This document shows positions 1 through 13,200 of a DNA stretch of 64,000 nt, one piece after another. Position numbers and translations under genes: made by a program. The DNA is from Metaphire vulgaris (lineage: Eukaryota; Annelida; Clitellata; Crassiclitellata; Megascolecidae), in assembly GCA_018105865.1 (NCBI GenBank), contig CM030834.1:9514273-9578272 (forward strand), given 5' to 3'. The notes beneath the pieces are model-generated. The model was not told where the DNA came from, did no database searches, and worked only from the letters and a program-made list of their open reading frames with translations. The first letter of the stretch is position 1, and the number at the start of each line of letters is the position of its first letter.

Positions 1-1948
1 GGCAACTTTTGTCCTATGATGAAATCCTTAATACAGGCCTGCATTCTATCCGCCGCAAACCTTGTTATCATCCTCCATAAAATACATTGCTGAATGCTGC
101 GACTGCCTGCCTGCCTGGATCTACAACCTTGACCACCACGGACTACGGATTACGGACTATAAATTTACCTAGATTGAGCGCTCGTGAATAAGCTGGTGCA
201 CTGCGTCAAGTTTTCGGGCAGCGCTATAGAAATTTTGTGTTTACTTACTTACTTACTTATTGGGAAAAGGCGTGAACACATAAACATATACACGGGGACG
301 AAGCAGCGATTTGGAAATAACAGAAGACAAGAAGCAGAGGCGGATCCAGGAATTCAGTTTAGGCCATTCGAGTTTCATTCACTATTCTACCTTGCTACGC
401 CCTTTCCATAGGAATTAACGTGTGTTGTTAAAATACTGAAAGGAAAGAGAGAGAAACCGACAGTCGCTTATAATTATAATCGTGCCTTTATGACTTTTCA
501 ACTTGTCGTCATCATGAGAAATTAGAAAATAATATTTTGGTGTAGAGTTTGGGGTTGTGACCCTGCGTCCCCGTAGATCCGTTGCTGATAGAAAGAGTGC
601 GTGGAAAGAGAATAGAACAGTGCGTAGAAAAGTGACTTTTGACTGAACTGACGAATAGTGTTTCAGACGACGCTGATGGAGTCAAGAAATGTTGCTCTGC
701 GTACGAATAGCGAAGACGCTAACGATGATGCAATAAAACATTACTAAATCTACTTCATTTTCTCTTTTCAAAGATTTATTCCTACAGTTTATTCGAAGAA
801 AATTTCAAGCAGAGAATTGCTCTATTCGATCAACTATGCACTCATCTAGTTTCTGACCGCCGGATGTTCTATCGCTACTAAACTGAAATTGTCTAATGAT
901 GTATATACGCGTATGTTGGTTCCTCTTGAGGCTCTAAACATCAATTTCACGGAAAATTCCTTCGAACGTTGAATGCTTTGTTGAGATTTGGTCGGAGTTT
1001 CTCGTATAGAATAAGAATTATTTCAGGTTTTGAAGGTTCGCTTCGTAGAATTCGGTTTAGAAATCAGCTCAGAATTAACTCGCTATTCTGTAATCTTTTA
1101 AATTTGTTAAATGACAGTTTCTTTGCTCCTTGCCGTTGCCCATAACACAACCGCAACCATAATCGTTTGACGATCATCGATACTAACTCGATTCTTATTT
1201 CTTAGAAACGACGATTTTGTATTTGGTTCAATCGACGACCGAAGTTTAGATTCCAACAGGAAAAATTCTCTCCTGCTATTTCGTGCTAGCACGAAAGAAT
1301 TTTTATAGATTTATAGACAAATAGCAGTGGCGGCATTTATAGGGGAACGGGAAATTCATGGTCACTGCTTACTGACTTTCATCACTGCTCAACTCTATAC
1401 ATAGCAGGGCAGACGTTACCTGCTGTTAACTGCCTATTTACCTAACTTATTTGGCATAATGAAACAATTCAAATTTTTCCCACTGGTCTGATTATCTCCC
1501 TTCCCCCCAACGATCTGGCTCAAATATTACCATGCAAGCAGCGCAGCGCGATCCTTACATACAGTATCTTAACCATCATCGCCAATAACGACACAACAAA
1601 GGTTTATTAAATTAAATGACTAAAGGTCAGAATGCTTAAACCTATTTAAACTTTTGGTATAAGTGCCTGTAAAATTCAAACAATTCTACATTGAACTGGT
1701 TCGAAAGATACTGTATGATAGGCAGTGTTTTATGATCCAGACTCCAGGCTTGGGATGGGAAATTGACTTGGCTGGAGGCGAAGGGACGTACTTCAGTGCA
1801 AAAATTTGTGTCGGTGATAAAAAAATTGGGGGGAGAGGGATTTTGAGGAATTTTTGAGGTTGAGGGAATCTCAACTAAACTGGTATTATTGTCCCTTTAC
1901 ACCAATCTTTGCTCCCTGTCATGAACACGGCGTTGCATAAGTTGTCTT
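1..1948. other. No gene recognised
   Basis: AT-rich, short random ORFs only. CAGAGGCGGATCCAGGAATT near 335 resembles a hAT-type element end without a partner. Confidence 0.6.
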
Positions 1949-1964
1949 GATGATGATGATGATG

Positions 1965-2037
<73 letters not shown>
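1949..2037. repeat. (GAT)n then (TAA)n microsatellite
   Basis: Six GAT units pass directly into about 22 TAA units. Confidence 0.95.
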
Positions 2038-2039
<2 letters not shown>

Positions 2040-2780
2040 CAGGCCTAGATAAGACACTGATGATAGGAATAGGCATAGAGGCTTATGTTCTTCCGATAGT
2101 TCACATAAATGTTTTGCCAGTTTTACCAATACGTTCACTTCTTAAAGTCCAGTCTGATCAAAGCTAACTCATTATCATGTAGCCATAAGTATGCTAACTA
2201 TGCATATCCTTATAGGTCAAGCAGTTGTTATTGATAGATATTAGATAAGACGAGTATATCGAAGTTCTAGTCTATCAACAGAAGCGGTGTACAGACAGGA
2301 AAGTTCCAGCGTCGAGCATGAATATATATCTTTTCGTAAACAAGCACCACGGAAATTCACGAATGGTTTTCATTTTTAATACAAATAAACTTCCGACAGG
2401 AATTCTGGTTGAACAAACAAATATTTGGTTTAGAATATCAAGCACACAGTCTGCGACGTGTGTAGACAAAATGGGCCCTCGTACTGAACGAATCTTAAGA
2501 CAAGATTCTCACCGCATACCAGTGTGGGTAAACAGTGCGATCACTGTATATTCACTTTTGACTTAGGCCTATATTGTTGTGCACTGAATTTCCAGAAGAC
2601 GATATAACGGAAGAGTAGACGACGGGTGTTTTCATAATGTGATTTGAACGAGCCATAAATATCAAATATTTTCTTTGAGCTCTGTGTAGAACTGACTTCT
2701 TAGATAGATATTTCTCATTAGTGACTTTCAGACTGATATGGTCCAAAGATCATAAATATCACGTCCTTATACTTTTAGAG

Positions 2781-3821
2781 CAGAGTTTCCCAAGCATTTC
2801 GGAACCGCGGTCCACTTCAGCGGTTTTGTAACGTGCCGCGACCCTAATCGTAGCATGTAATATTTTTAAAATGCATTAGGCCATCTGGCGAACGTTAGTT
2901 GAAAAGTATCTTATAAGTTTTGAATATGTCTAAATGGCAAAATAAAAGCTCTGATTCAATTCAAATGAAAATTTGGCAAATAAATTAGGCAGAATTATTC
3001 ATATTTCGCCAAATAAGACAAAATGAGAATAAATATTGAAATTTCTTGAAAATTATCTTTTAAAATTTTTTGCAAAGCATACCTTTGTTGCGCGTCTTGA
3101 AAATCCTATGAGTAGACCTATGGCGAAATCGCTTAGACGCCATATTCTATCCCTGTTTGTAAAAAGATTCTTCATTGTTATCTGAGTTTCAGGCAAAATG
3201 GTCGGGAAACGCTTTCTTTGCGTTATTGCAAAATAAGGTTAATTTTTAAAAGTTCTATAGGTCAGAGTCTCCTAAACATTTTGCAACTGTGCGACTCACT
3301 TCAGCGGCTTTGTATCATGCCGCGATCCTGCAAATGTATTGTCAACTGAAAATCGATAAAACACTAATCATTTTTATTAATATAGGCCCTAAGCCGTGTA
3401 TGGAGAATTGCAGACAAATAAATTTCTTAAAACCTAAGCCTACTTGCAACTTTCAAGGCCTGTGACTTTGTGGTATTGGTTAGAAAATCGCACTTTTGAA
3501 TCTAATTTCACCAGCGGTTCTCAACCTGTGACAACGGTAAAATTGTTCACATTGGTTAAACTGCTAAATAATAATGCTACTAAAATGTTCGAATTTAATT
3601 ATCTCCATGTCTATCTTCGAATGACAATTATAGTAAAACAACTAGTACGTCGTGACTACCACTGAGGGAATTTTGTACAATAACAAGACAAGAGACAACC
3701 CCACTGATGGTCTCCAGGCGACTGGCAAATCGTCATTCGACGACCCCACAGGTTGAGAACCGCTGCACTAGAGTCCCTGCGACCCACTTTTGAGTCGCGA
3801 CCCACAGTTTGGAAAACACTG
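2781..3821. mobile_element. hAT-type non-autonomous element (family A, copy 1)
   Basis: Starts CAGAGTTTCCCAAGC and ends in its imperfect inverse GTTTGGAAAACACTG. Target duplication: ttttagag (2773-2780) and tcttagag (3822-3829), 7 of 8. No transposase ORF. A second element (3512-3765) is inserted inside, and another copy of this family is at 53489-57241. Confidence 0.85.
3512..3765. mobile_element. Nested hAT-like element with CAGCGGTTCTCAACC ends
   Basis: Begins CAGCGGTTCTCAACCTGTG and ends CACAGGTTGAGAACCGCTG, a nearly perfect terminal inverted repeat. It interrupts copy 1 of family A: the same flanks are continuous in copy 2 near 57165-57185. No clean target duplication; the left flank seems to have lost a few bases. 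Confidence 0.75.
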
Positions 3822-3829
3822 TCTTAGAG

Positions 3830-5758
3830 TATTCAATAGAAATCGAGACAGCCGAGTTTTACATACCTTAACTCTTCTTCAGTTTAAACTTTAGAGGACT
3901 TGAACATGTTCAGTAGGGACATGGTTCGTGCGCGTGTTGAACGCTTCCAGAATATCTACGCTGTGGTTCATTACTAAAACGTTCGTCCTATAGATTAGAA
4001 TAGGCCTACTTCGCTCTTCGAAGCGCTAATATGGCATAATGCATCTATACTGAAACTCTTTGGATAGAATATAACATTTAAATAAGACATAAACACCACA
4101 TTGCATGGCCTGTGTCTGTGATTGGCAACATCTGTCAGACCTTCCAATTCATTCATTCATTCATTCATTCATTCATTCATTCATTCATTCATTCATTCAT
4201 TCATTCATTCATTCATTCATTCATTCATTCATTCATTCATTTATTCATTCATTCATTCATTCATTGACAATTTCTATAGCGCTGTAACAAGGCTGAGGCC
4301 CACGACAAAAGCGCTTTGACATCTCAATGACTATACTCCATCCTAATCCATTGAGTATTTTCAGATCCAGACTTAAAACACATCTCTTTCAGTTAGCTTT
4401 TCCTCCGTAGTCCGTCTTACTCTATCCCTCTGACTGATCTCTGGAAAGACATGGATCTTTTGAGGATTGATTTTGAAATACCAACGATTGACACCCTTGG
4501 TATTAGAACTTGTGCTATAGAAGTGCATAATTACTTAATTATTTATATTTATTCGATCATTCGTTTGGCTGTTCATTTGACTCATTTCAAAGGAACAGCG
4601 AACACCGCGAACAGCAATTTTGCTGCGCTTGTCTGAAACGATAGAGCGACTTAGAAGCAAACCGAGAAACAGACAGACATGCTCACGAGAGGAACCTGAA
4701 ACAGACAGACAGACATACATACAGACGGACAGACAGACAAACAAGGAGGCGACAGACAGACAGATAAAGAAGTTGACAGGCAGACAGTCACCATAGACAG
4801 CATAGATTAAACATACAGAGCATAGACATGTAGACTTACACAGATCGAGACAAAGTCTTGAGGTACACTTTAAAGAGACAGTTTGTGTGAAAACTAACTA
4901 TTGAAAATAAACTATCAAACGGGCATGCAGTCTATTTTCCAGGAATTTGCGTCCAGGTGTGGTGTCCCATAATCGCAGAGGGTGTCAATATCCAATGATT
5001 CGTCTGGACTCCTTGGACCCAGGGAAATAGAAATTGGTGTCAAAAATACGATTTCCGTTGTCATCTCTTCCGTTTTCATACGGTCCACTCTAATTTTTGT
5101 GGAGTCAGTTATAGTGGCTCAAGTTTCAAGTTCCAGAGATGAATGTTCCCCTTTCGAATTTTAAATGAATAGTTTTAACAACAATTTGTTTTGGTGATAG
5201 CCTAGCCAACGTCACCCCTGGGAAAGGGTGTAGGGAGGTCAGTCACAAACCGGGGTGGAGGTGTAGGAAAATCCCTGCGGGTATGTACAGTATTAGGCCG
5301 AAAACTATTCACACGTAAACACGTGTAGAGTCAATTTGAATGCAGCATACATGAAAATAAGGCGAAGCTCGACGATAAACAATGCTATGCAAAAAACAAC
5401 TGTTAACATTGATTTTCTTGTCTAATCAACACTCCAGAAATTGAGAAACCATGACGGCGCTGTGGTCTGTCTCTCTACGGAAAATTTATACCTTATTAAC
5501 GACCTTAATTGTCCGGAGCTCGTGAGTGAAATCTGTGTATTGAATTGATCTCCTTCCCTCCCGTACCCTCCCCTCATTCTCCATCCAGGCCTTCCATTCT
5601 CCCTTACGCTATCAGTTGGCCATAAACGTTATTTTCCACGAAATGCTTGCGTTCAGCAGAGCGAACTGCAGTAATACGCCTCAATCCGATCTCGCTATCA
5701 TCCATCACCTGCTGCCTCCGCTTACGCCGGGCGCCTTCCGCCGGCGCTTTCCCTTAGC
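3830..5758. other. No gene recognised; simple repeats
   Basis: Holds the (ATTC)n tract and a GACA-rich stretch at 4660-4790. Reading frames are short and repeat-driven. Confidence 0.6.
4148..4265. repeat. (ATTC)n microsatellite
   Basis: About 29 units with a single substitution near 4242. Confidence 0.95.
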
Positions 5759-5843
5759 ATGCCTTGCTCGGAGTTCCTCCTGCTGCTTCTCCTGTTCCTC
5801 ATCCTCCCTCTCTCGTCGGTCGACGCCGCTCCCTTCTGGCTCG
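5759..5843 (+). CDS. Possible first exon encoding a signal peptide
   Basis: The ATG at 5759 (A at -3) starts a strong secretion signal: MPCSEF, eight Leu/Phe-rich residues, then SSVDAAPFWL with a likely cleavage after Val-Asp-Ala. A donor CTCG|GTAATC follows at 5844. Beyond it the frame runs into a (GACG)n tract and stops looking coding. No downstream exon was found, so this is a weak call. Confidence 0.25.
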
Positions 5844-5879
5844 GTAATCTCCGCCCGTCCAACGCTCGATCGAAAGACG

Positions 5880-5921
5880 GCCGACGGACGGACGGACGGA
5901 CGGACGGACGGACGGGACGAG
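5880..5921. repeat. (GACG)n microsatellite
   Basis: About ten GACG units in a CpG-rich segment. Confidence 0.9.
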
Positions 5922-6219
5922 GAGCGAGTGTCGGTCGGGGCCTTAAATGTCCGAATATTAGATCGATACTCGTCGTCGTTCGCTGTGATTACGACCAGGA
6001 GAGCCGCCTCTCCGGGGGGTTGGGGGGTTGGAGTGGATGGAGGGAACCCCTGGACTGGGCCGAAGTCTCTCTCTTTTCGTCATCTCTTGTTCAGCATCGC
6101 GCATTCGGTTAACGATCTTCTCAAGGCACTGTATGGATTCCGCGCAGAAACCAGCTGCCATCTATACTTGAGATCAGTTGGAACCTAAATCTACCCTTCG
6201 TAATTACAGTGGAGCAATT

Positions 6220-6285
6220 CTAAAGAATCGATGAATCAATTATAAGGAATCAATTATAATGAATCAATTATAATGAGTCAATCAA
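6220..6285. repeat. Short tandem repeat GAATCAATTATAAT
   Basis: Three to four units of about 15 bp around GAATCAATTATAAT. No other meaning seen. Confidence 0.6.
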
Positions 6286-6289
6286 TATC

Positions 6290-8306
6290 TATCCGTGTTA
6301 ACGGGGAAGACTCTGAACCAGGAACGCTGGGAAGGAGGGTAAGACAAGGATGCTCTCTCTCACCGTTGCTGTTCCAATATCTACACAGAAGAACTCATAT
6401 TTGTACTGAAGACATTTTCTAAGATAAAGTACATTTTCTTCAGATCAGCATTACCTGATGGACATTTAAAATCCTTACTTATTATATATGGAGACTACAC
6501 ACTTTGAACCAATGCTTGGTGTAATTTTATCAGAAATGCATCCGTTTCATTTATTACACAGTAGTTCGAAACCATTTCAATTGCAATTGATATTCTGCAG
6601 TCTGCATTAGACACTGGATCATAATTCAGCAATAAATAGCTAGTCTGTTATTATCAGTTATTTATTCGCTATATAGTTGTAACTCAGTGCGTTTTACTAA
6701 ATTTAATTTCTTGCGCATGTTACCGGCGGAGCCGTCAGAAGTCGGCAATGTGGCCCGCGTCCGAAAAACTTTGGAGACTCCTGCTTTAGGCTTTTTGTTC
6801 CGAGTCTTGTTATTCATTTGACAATTTCAGACGTTTTAATAAATTGATTGTTTTACCTTGAATATTCCGATGAGCATTTTCTACGAATTAGGAGACATCA
6901 CAGACCCAAATAACAGACGAATAGCCAAATAGATCACCGGGCGATTCGGTGGAAAATGCTGACATGAACTTAGGCTCTACAGATCGCTTGCGAACAGAAA
7001 GCGCTCATGCTGATATTGTGCTCTTTCTAGCTACAGTAGTTACGTGTGGATTCATGTAAACCGTTTAGATTGCAAATAAGAATTTAACGCAGCGTTTGCC
7101 TACTTTTCAGTTATTATTGCATACGGCACTGGCGTAGCCAGGATCCAGGATTCCGGAGTATGGGGTGGGGGCACAAGGCTTCGCTAATTGAAATGACCAA
7201 AAATTTCCTCACAATAACCACAGTAACTTACATGTACTGCTTGGTTCTGCTTTCGTTGAAAAATACAATAGACCTCTAGCGCTTATATGACAGAGCTGCA
7301 AAAAGGTACTCGACCTGTTCTTTAACTACTTATAAGTTGTCCTTTTACGTTGTGTACCATGAGCTTCAACAAAGGCAGATTTGGTTTGTTGTGCCATCTA
7401 CGTTATAATTAACTATTGCCATGCAAGCCCCTAATGTCGTAATAATGAAATGCATGTTGCAAGAAATATGTATTTTTCACAAGTTCTAAAATATACTTTA
7501 ATTTCAAGATAGCTTTAAGCTTTGCTCGACGCTTCGGATCCTGAGGCAAAATTCAAATACTTTTCTGCGGTCAACGAATATTAATTCTGGAGAAAGCAGA
7601 GCCTACTGTATTGACCACTTTCTTAACTGGCGCTGAAATGGGTCGATATTCAACCATACGTGATTTGTGGCTTCAGTGTTAACTGAGCTTAGCTCTAGAA
7701 ACGAGTTCTCGATTAGCAGCCGTTTAACCTTTTTTGCAAAAATATTTTCCCACGATCAACCGAAGCATCAATTGAAGTATAAATGTTCATAGTTGATAGC
7801 CATACAAAATAAGTACATGTTCCTATATGGGAACGTTGCCAAAAGAAAGATCTCGAACTGCGTCCAAACTTGAATTCGAAAGAAAAGAAATAGCCAGGAT
7901 TTCACGGATGGCGTCTTATATTATGCAAGATATTCCTCTGACACAGTTACGATGGATAAAAGACAAATCTATCGTCCACAGATGGAAATAGAACATGACA
8001 AAATGCTACTAAAATAAATGCTAAACGAAAATGACAAGTTCTAGATTCTCAGATGCGCTGTATAATAATAATAATTAATAGCACAATAGATATAGATATC
8101 TACGATGGGAAGCTATAAAAAGAAGCAAATGAAAATGTTAGTGCATAGGCCTATATTCGATCTTGCCGGCTGCGCAAGGTTTCAAATTCGGATTTACAAA
8201 GGCACGTTGCGTGTATCATATTAATTAATTATTGCTGTAAGTTATTGTGTGTGTGTGTTTGTAGATCGCTTTGCAGCCAAAGCCGTTCGTTGTCTACGCA
8301 AACCCT
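6290..8306. other. No gene recognised
   Basis: The 3' flank of the IF gene lies at its right end. CACTGGCGTAGCCAGG near 7129 is an orphan MITE end. Confidence 0.55.
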
Positions 8307-8345
8307 TTAGGCGTAGACAGTCTTCTGAGCGTGGGTCGCCCGGTC
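8307..8345 (-). CDS. IF exon 11: last 12 residues and stop
   Basis: 39 bp; acceptor cttttgtag; encodes DRATHAQKTVYA then TAA. Short last exons of this kind (E/D-R/K-A-T/S-x-x-Q) close the lamin tail domain in molluscan-type IF genes. No CaaX box is present, unlike nuclear lamins. Confidence 0.9.
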   Translation of the reverse strand, partial: DRATHAQKTVYA

Positions 8346-10251
8346 CTACAAAAGACGAACGAACAGAGGAACTCTTGACGGCGCTATTGATGGCACAGTC
8401 GTGATTTCAAACAAATGCATTCAACATGTTCTTTTAATTATTCATCATTTGCTTTTTCAGCTTCAGTACAGACTACGTACTGTATTAGCACAGTACGGTG
8501 GTATAATTCGTTATAATTGCTATGCCCAGATTGCCCACGTATTTCGCAATCTTCGACACGACGGTTTACTGACAGTCGCATCTAAATCTAAGGGACTGTA
8601 ATGATTCTAAATCAACTGCGAATTAATGGAACAGCGTTCAATTGAAACTATATTGTATTGGCGCGTCTAAACTCAAGATTTGAACAATGTAACCTGATAC
8701 TGTAAATTCTCAACGAAATATGCGCTATGAAAACGTCTAGATATCGGGTTTGAATAGAAAAACGGAGCTGAAATCACGCCAATTTACTAAAAAAATAAGC
8801 TCATGCGATGTGTATTTTCCTACAGAGAATCATCTTTACTGACCTAAAATAGCGCATAGATTTACTGCACGTACTGTAATCGCCCCTATAGCCACAGCAC
8901 CACAGCAGATTCGTATAGTAATCCCTAAGCAATAGAATTGTATTCTGTCGGGGGTGGGGGCGATTGTGATCATCTTACCTCTCCCGTCTGGTTGACCAGT
9001 CTGGTTGTAATGTTAGAACCGATTCCCCAGTTGCTGTCAAAGTATTCAAGATCCGTTGGTGGAGCACTCATTGGCTTGGAGCCGTGAGCCCATACCTGCG
9101 AACAACACAGCACACAACGGCGTCTTATGAAGACAGCCTCGCTTCAAATGTTCAAGAGTTCTGAGATCTGATGCGGAATGAGTCTGATTCAAATAGTTTC
9201 TCTGCGTGTTCTGTAAGATATTTTGATTCTAGGACTTAGGAACTTATCGGGACTCATCGCGGACTAATCATCACTATTCATATGCGGACTGTTTAATCGC
9301 GGACTCTCGGACTATTCATCTGCGGACTATTCATCTCGGATGAAGTATTAAATATAGTCTTTGATATGAATAGTCGATGACCAGTCAGGAGATGAACAAT
9401 CCGGAGATGAAAAGTCCGCATACCCATATTTTCTGCTTCGATTTTACAAAACTGAAATGATGGATTTATAGAATAATTATAGCACAAAACCTTCGCTAAG
9501 TGAAGTTGTTCGTATGGCATAAAATTTATAAATGAACTTGTGACCTACATTATTCAATGGATGTTCTTAGTCGATTAGGTTGATAACAAGTTTCTTAGTC
9601 GATTAGGTTGCGTTATTTATCATTTCGATACTCAATCTATCATATTAAGATCCTTCCTCTGTGCCTGTGCCTCTGTGCAAGCGTTCTGATTGGTTGGCTG
9701 TGTGAGCGTTCTGATTGGTTACCTTCAAGCGTTCGAGCGTTCCGATTGCTTGGCTGTGTGAGCGTTCTCATTGGCTGGCTGTGTGATGTTCTCATTGGTT
9801 ACCTTCAAGCGTTCTGATTGGTTGGCTGGGTGAGCGTTCTGATTGGTCGTTCTGGAATATTCGTTGCCTCGAGCGAAGCGAGCCTGCGTTCTAGTTTCAG
9901 TTAAAATCCAATGATGGGCACAAGTTGCCTAATATACATTCATTTAGCCTAAACCGAAATCGATGAACTCTAGCTTAGACGCTGCAACTTTAAGAATATC
10001 AAGAGAAGAATGGACAAATCTCTGTTTATGCTGAAGCAATTTTTACATAACTACAATTTCTTACGAAATATAACACCATCTCAATCTCATGGGACAAAGA
10101 TATTTATGACGCATTTAAAGTGAAATGGATTTAAGTAAAGTTTCTCTCCTTTTTCCGCCTCTCTGTCTCTCTGTCTGTCTGTCTCTCTGTCTGTCTCTCT
10201 CAGTCTCTCAGTCTCTGTCTTTGTCTCTGTCTCTGACTCTCTGTCTCTTTG

Positions 10252-10296
<45 letters not shown>

Positions 10297-13200
10297 TACC
10301 CTGATCTTAGACATTGGCTGGAGGACAACGTAATCAAGAGAAAAGTCCGCCTTGTCCAAACCATCAATGTTACGACGCAGCTTCCATCCATGAAGCTCCT
10401 CTTCCTACAGAAATTCAGCAGTTTAGCAATTTAATCACCTTTTAAAGACGATGCAGCTGTAAAATCATTCAGAAAATTCAGAAAATGCATGTAGGTTTAT
10501 CTCTAATCACTGAATTTAGAATTTTGCGCAAAATGAACTGTAAAATGAAATCTCCAATCTCTCGCTTTCTAAAATTGAGATCTTGTTTGGAGGCACGTAC
10601 AGACTACAGAGACAGTATGGCTATTAACTATATATATATGAATGGCGAAAGTATTCTAGCTTCTTTAATTACTATTATTTTAAAATTGTATGAGATAGTT
10701 TTAACGTCAAGCGAGCAACTAATTAACCGATATGTGTGCTGCTTGCCTCAGAGTTGTCCATGGGTCCATTTTTTAGAGCACAATCCAACCCAACCCACAA
10801 AATCACCAACCCAACCCAACCTATGCCGGTAATAGTGTTACTTGACCCAACTCAACCCAACCCACCGTAATACAGTACAACCATGACTTATTTTCTGACC
10901 CAACCCACTATTATTATGGAAAAGTCTGACCCAACCCAATCCAACCCAACCCAACCCATGAGTTAACCCAGCCAATGGACATCTCTGGCTTGCCTTTCTT
11001 CCTGTGTTTTCCAATGTGATGAATTTCCCATCAGCAGAGCATTCGGCAATGGAGACTGGTCCCTTGGCGCTCCGTTGGTAAGTGGTCTTAGCCGACATCT
11101 CGCCTTTCGTGACCTGATTCACCCTCATTGACGAATCTGGAAATATGTGACCTACTATTTATTACAAGTTTTCGGCATTTCTCGCAAGTTTAATATCAAG
11201 AGTGAGACTACCGTGGCTGCTCTGGCCATTCCTTCGTCTTTTCGAAGTGCTTTTTCTGGATAATTCCAGTGTGTTGATATTGCCATTTTCATTTCTTTTT
11301 TTACAATCTGTCGTTCTCGCCGGCGAATATACGCGATAGACTTTTAAAAGTTTTTTTAGAATAATAATAATAATTTCAAATGATCCGTGCTTGAACTTTT
11401 TTGGATAATTAATGCTCTTATTTTTCAATTTTAAGTACAAACGCTTCAGACGTCTTCACGTTCTGACATTTTGTATTCTGTTAAACAGGTCTATATGTTT
11501 TTCAAGTGGGGCCGTTCAAAACAAGCAACTACAACCATTTGCATTTAATGAAGACATTAAGCATGAAATCCCAACTGTGGCATTGACCAGGCACTCAATA
11601 GGGGTACGGGCCTCTGGCTGGGAACCCCACTGATATATCCGTACATTTTTTCTACAAAATGAAAACAAGCAACAGTTAAATGCATGGTTAACGGGCGTTA
11701 CGAGTCCTAAGGATTACATTCAAACGAAGCAGCAGCCGTCCTTATACTGACCAGCTCCCGATCCGTAGGCGCCTCCGGCCCCAAAGCCACCTCCCGCACC
11801 GTAGGCCACTGAGCCTCCGGCGCTGCCCCCGGCGGCGGCGGCCGATGAGCTGGACATCGACGATGACTGGTAGCTGTAGGACATGGCAGCCTGCGACCTC
11901 TGCTGCTGGCCGGTAGCAATTGAATCCACGATCTGACGGAGACCGTCGCTACAAAAATCACAGAACAAAATCCAGACATTAAAACAAGGATAAGTAGAGA
12001 CCACGACGTTAGATTTCGATCTGATCAATCGACTTTCAAAGAGCACCAGCTCATCTAATTTGCGCTACATAAGCACCAGCCAGTGGCGGCTCCACATGGG
12101 GCAAGGGGACCCGTGTCCCTATTGAATGTTTGGCTCTCCAGTGCCTCATTGGGAACTTGGGAACCATATACTTACTATTACGTACCTATCAAACAAATGT
12201 TTGACCCCAAGCTTAGAAGTTACCACCACAACGATCCCCCTACTTGCCAAATCCATTGGACATTCTTATTAATTAAACCAACAATGATGTTTCATTACAG
12301 AGCAATACGAATTATCGGCCATTGGACATTTCTATTAATTAAAACACGACCTCAGGAAGGTCCAGATGTTTGGTTTGACGATCAGAGATGTCATGGAACG
12401 AGAAAGGATTAAATCTTGAACATTGAAATGGATGGAAGAATGGAGGAATAATAATAATAATAATAATAATAATAAGAAGACGATGGTTTGATAATGACAT
12501 TAGAGAGTGGATGGGATTTAATCTTGGAGAAAACCACTGATTCAACCATCTGACCGCAAGACCGGGAAAGTTGGAAAGGATCGTCCGGCAAGCTGCTGGT
12601 CCCGAGTCTTTCGACGGTTATTGAGAGGACTTTGAGTTGATGACGACGACGACGATGGTGATGATAATGATGATGATGATTGGTGTCGCTGCCGATAGCT
12701 AATTAAGCAGTTCTGACCGATTCTCCTCCCCCTCGAGCAGTTTGCGATAGGCGGCGATCTCCAGTTCGAGACCGAGCTTCGAGTCCATGATGGCCTGGAG
12801 CTCTCGCAGGATGGCTTCCATCTCCGCCCGCAGTTTAGCCACCTCCGTCTTGTACTCGTTGTTCTCCGACTCCAGCTCCCTCTCGCGCTCCTCTTTCTCG
12901 CGACGCAAAGCCTCCAACTCACGCAGAAGAGCAGCATTCTGTGGGCAAACACAAATCAGACCCGACGATAAACGAAGGCAGGCAGGGAGACCGACACAGA
13001 ACCTTCCGAATCAAAATAATTTATGAAATTATGCTGATGAACGCGTTTTGTTGGCGTCATTTTTGCAATTTGTAAACGCAGGAGGCAGCATGAACTGTAG
13101 CCTACATCTAGGCCCTATGTTCAGTATATCGCATCTCGTTTTTTGGGACCCCAAAGTAATTGGCGCATATCAATACACGTAACTTCAACCAGAAAAACAA

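Noticed and set aside
1875..2138. ORF with a long Tyr run and a His run
   Set aside because: Translation of the (TAA)n/(GAT)n microsatellite.
4105..4319. Overlapping Phe-Ile-His-Ser repeat ORFs
   Set aside because: Frames of the (ATTC)n tract, no flanking coding signal.
5616..6188. 190-codon ORF
   Set aside because: Driven by CpG-rich sequence and the (GACG)n tract; only the overlapping signal-peptide frame has any merit.
10787..10967. Interstitial telomeric repeat
   Set aside because: Units are degenerate CCCAACC, not the animal TTAGGG repeat, and are clustered at both ends of a small unit.
10955..10994. A second frameshift in the IF gene, because the sequence after LENTGR can be read as KGKPEMSIGW in another frame
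   Set aside because: A GC donor at 10994/10993 splices cleanly to exon 9 (EEELHGWKLRRN), which fits the lamin tail domain without any frameshift.
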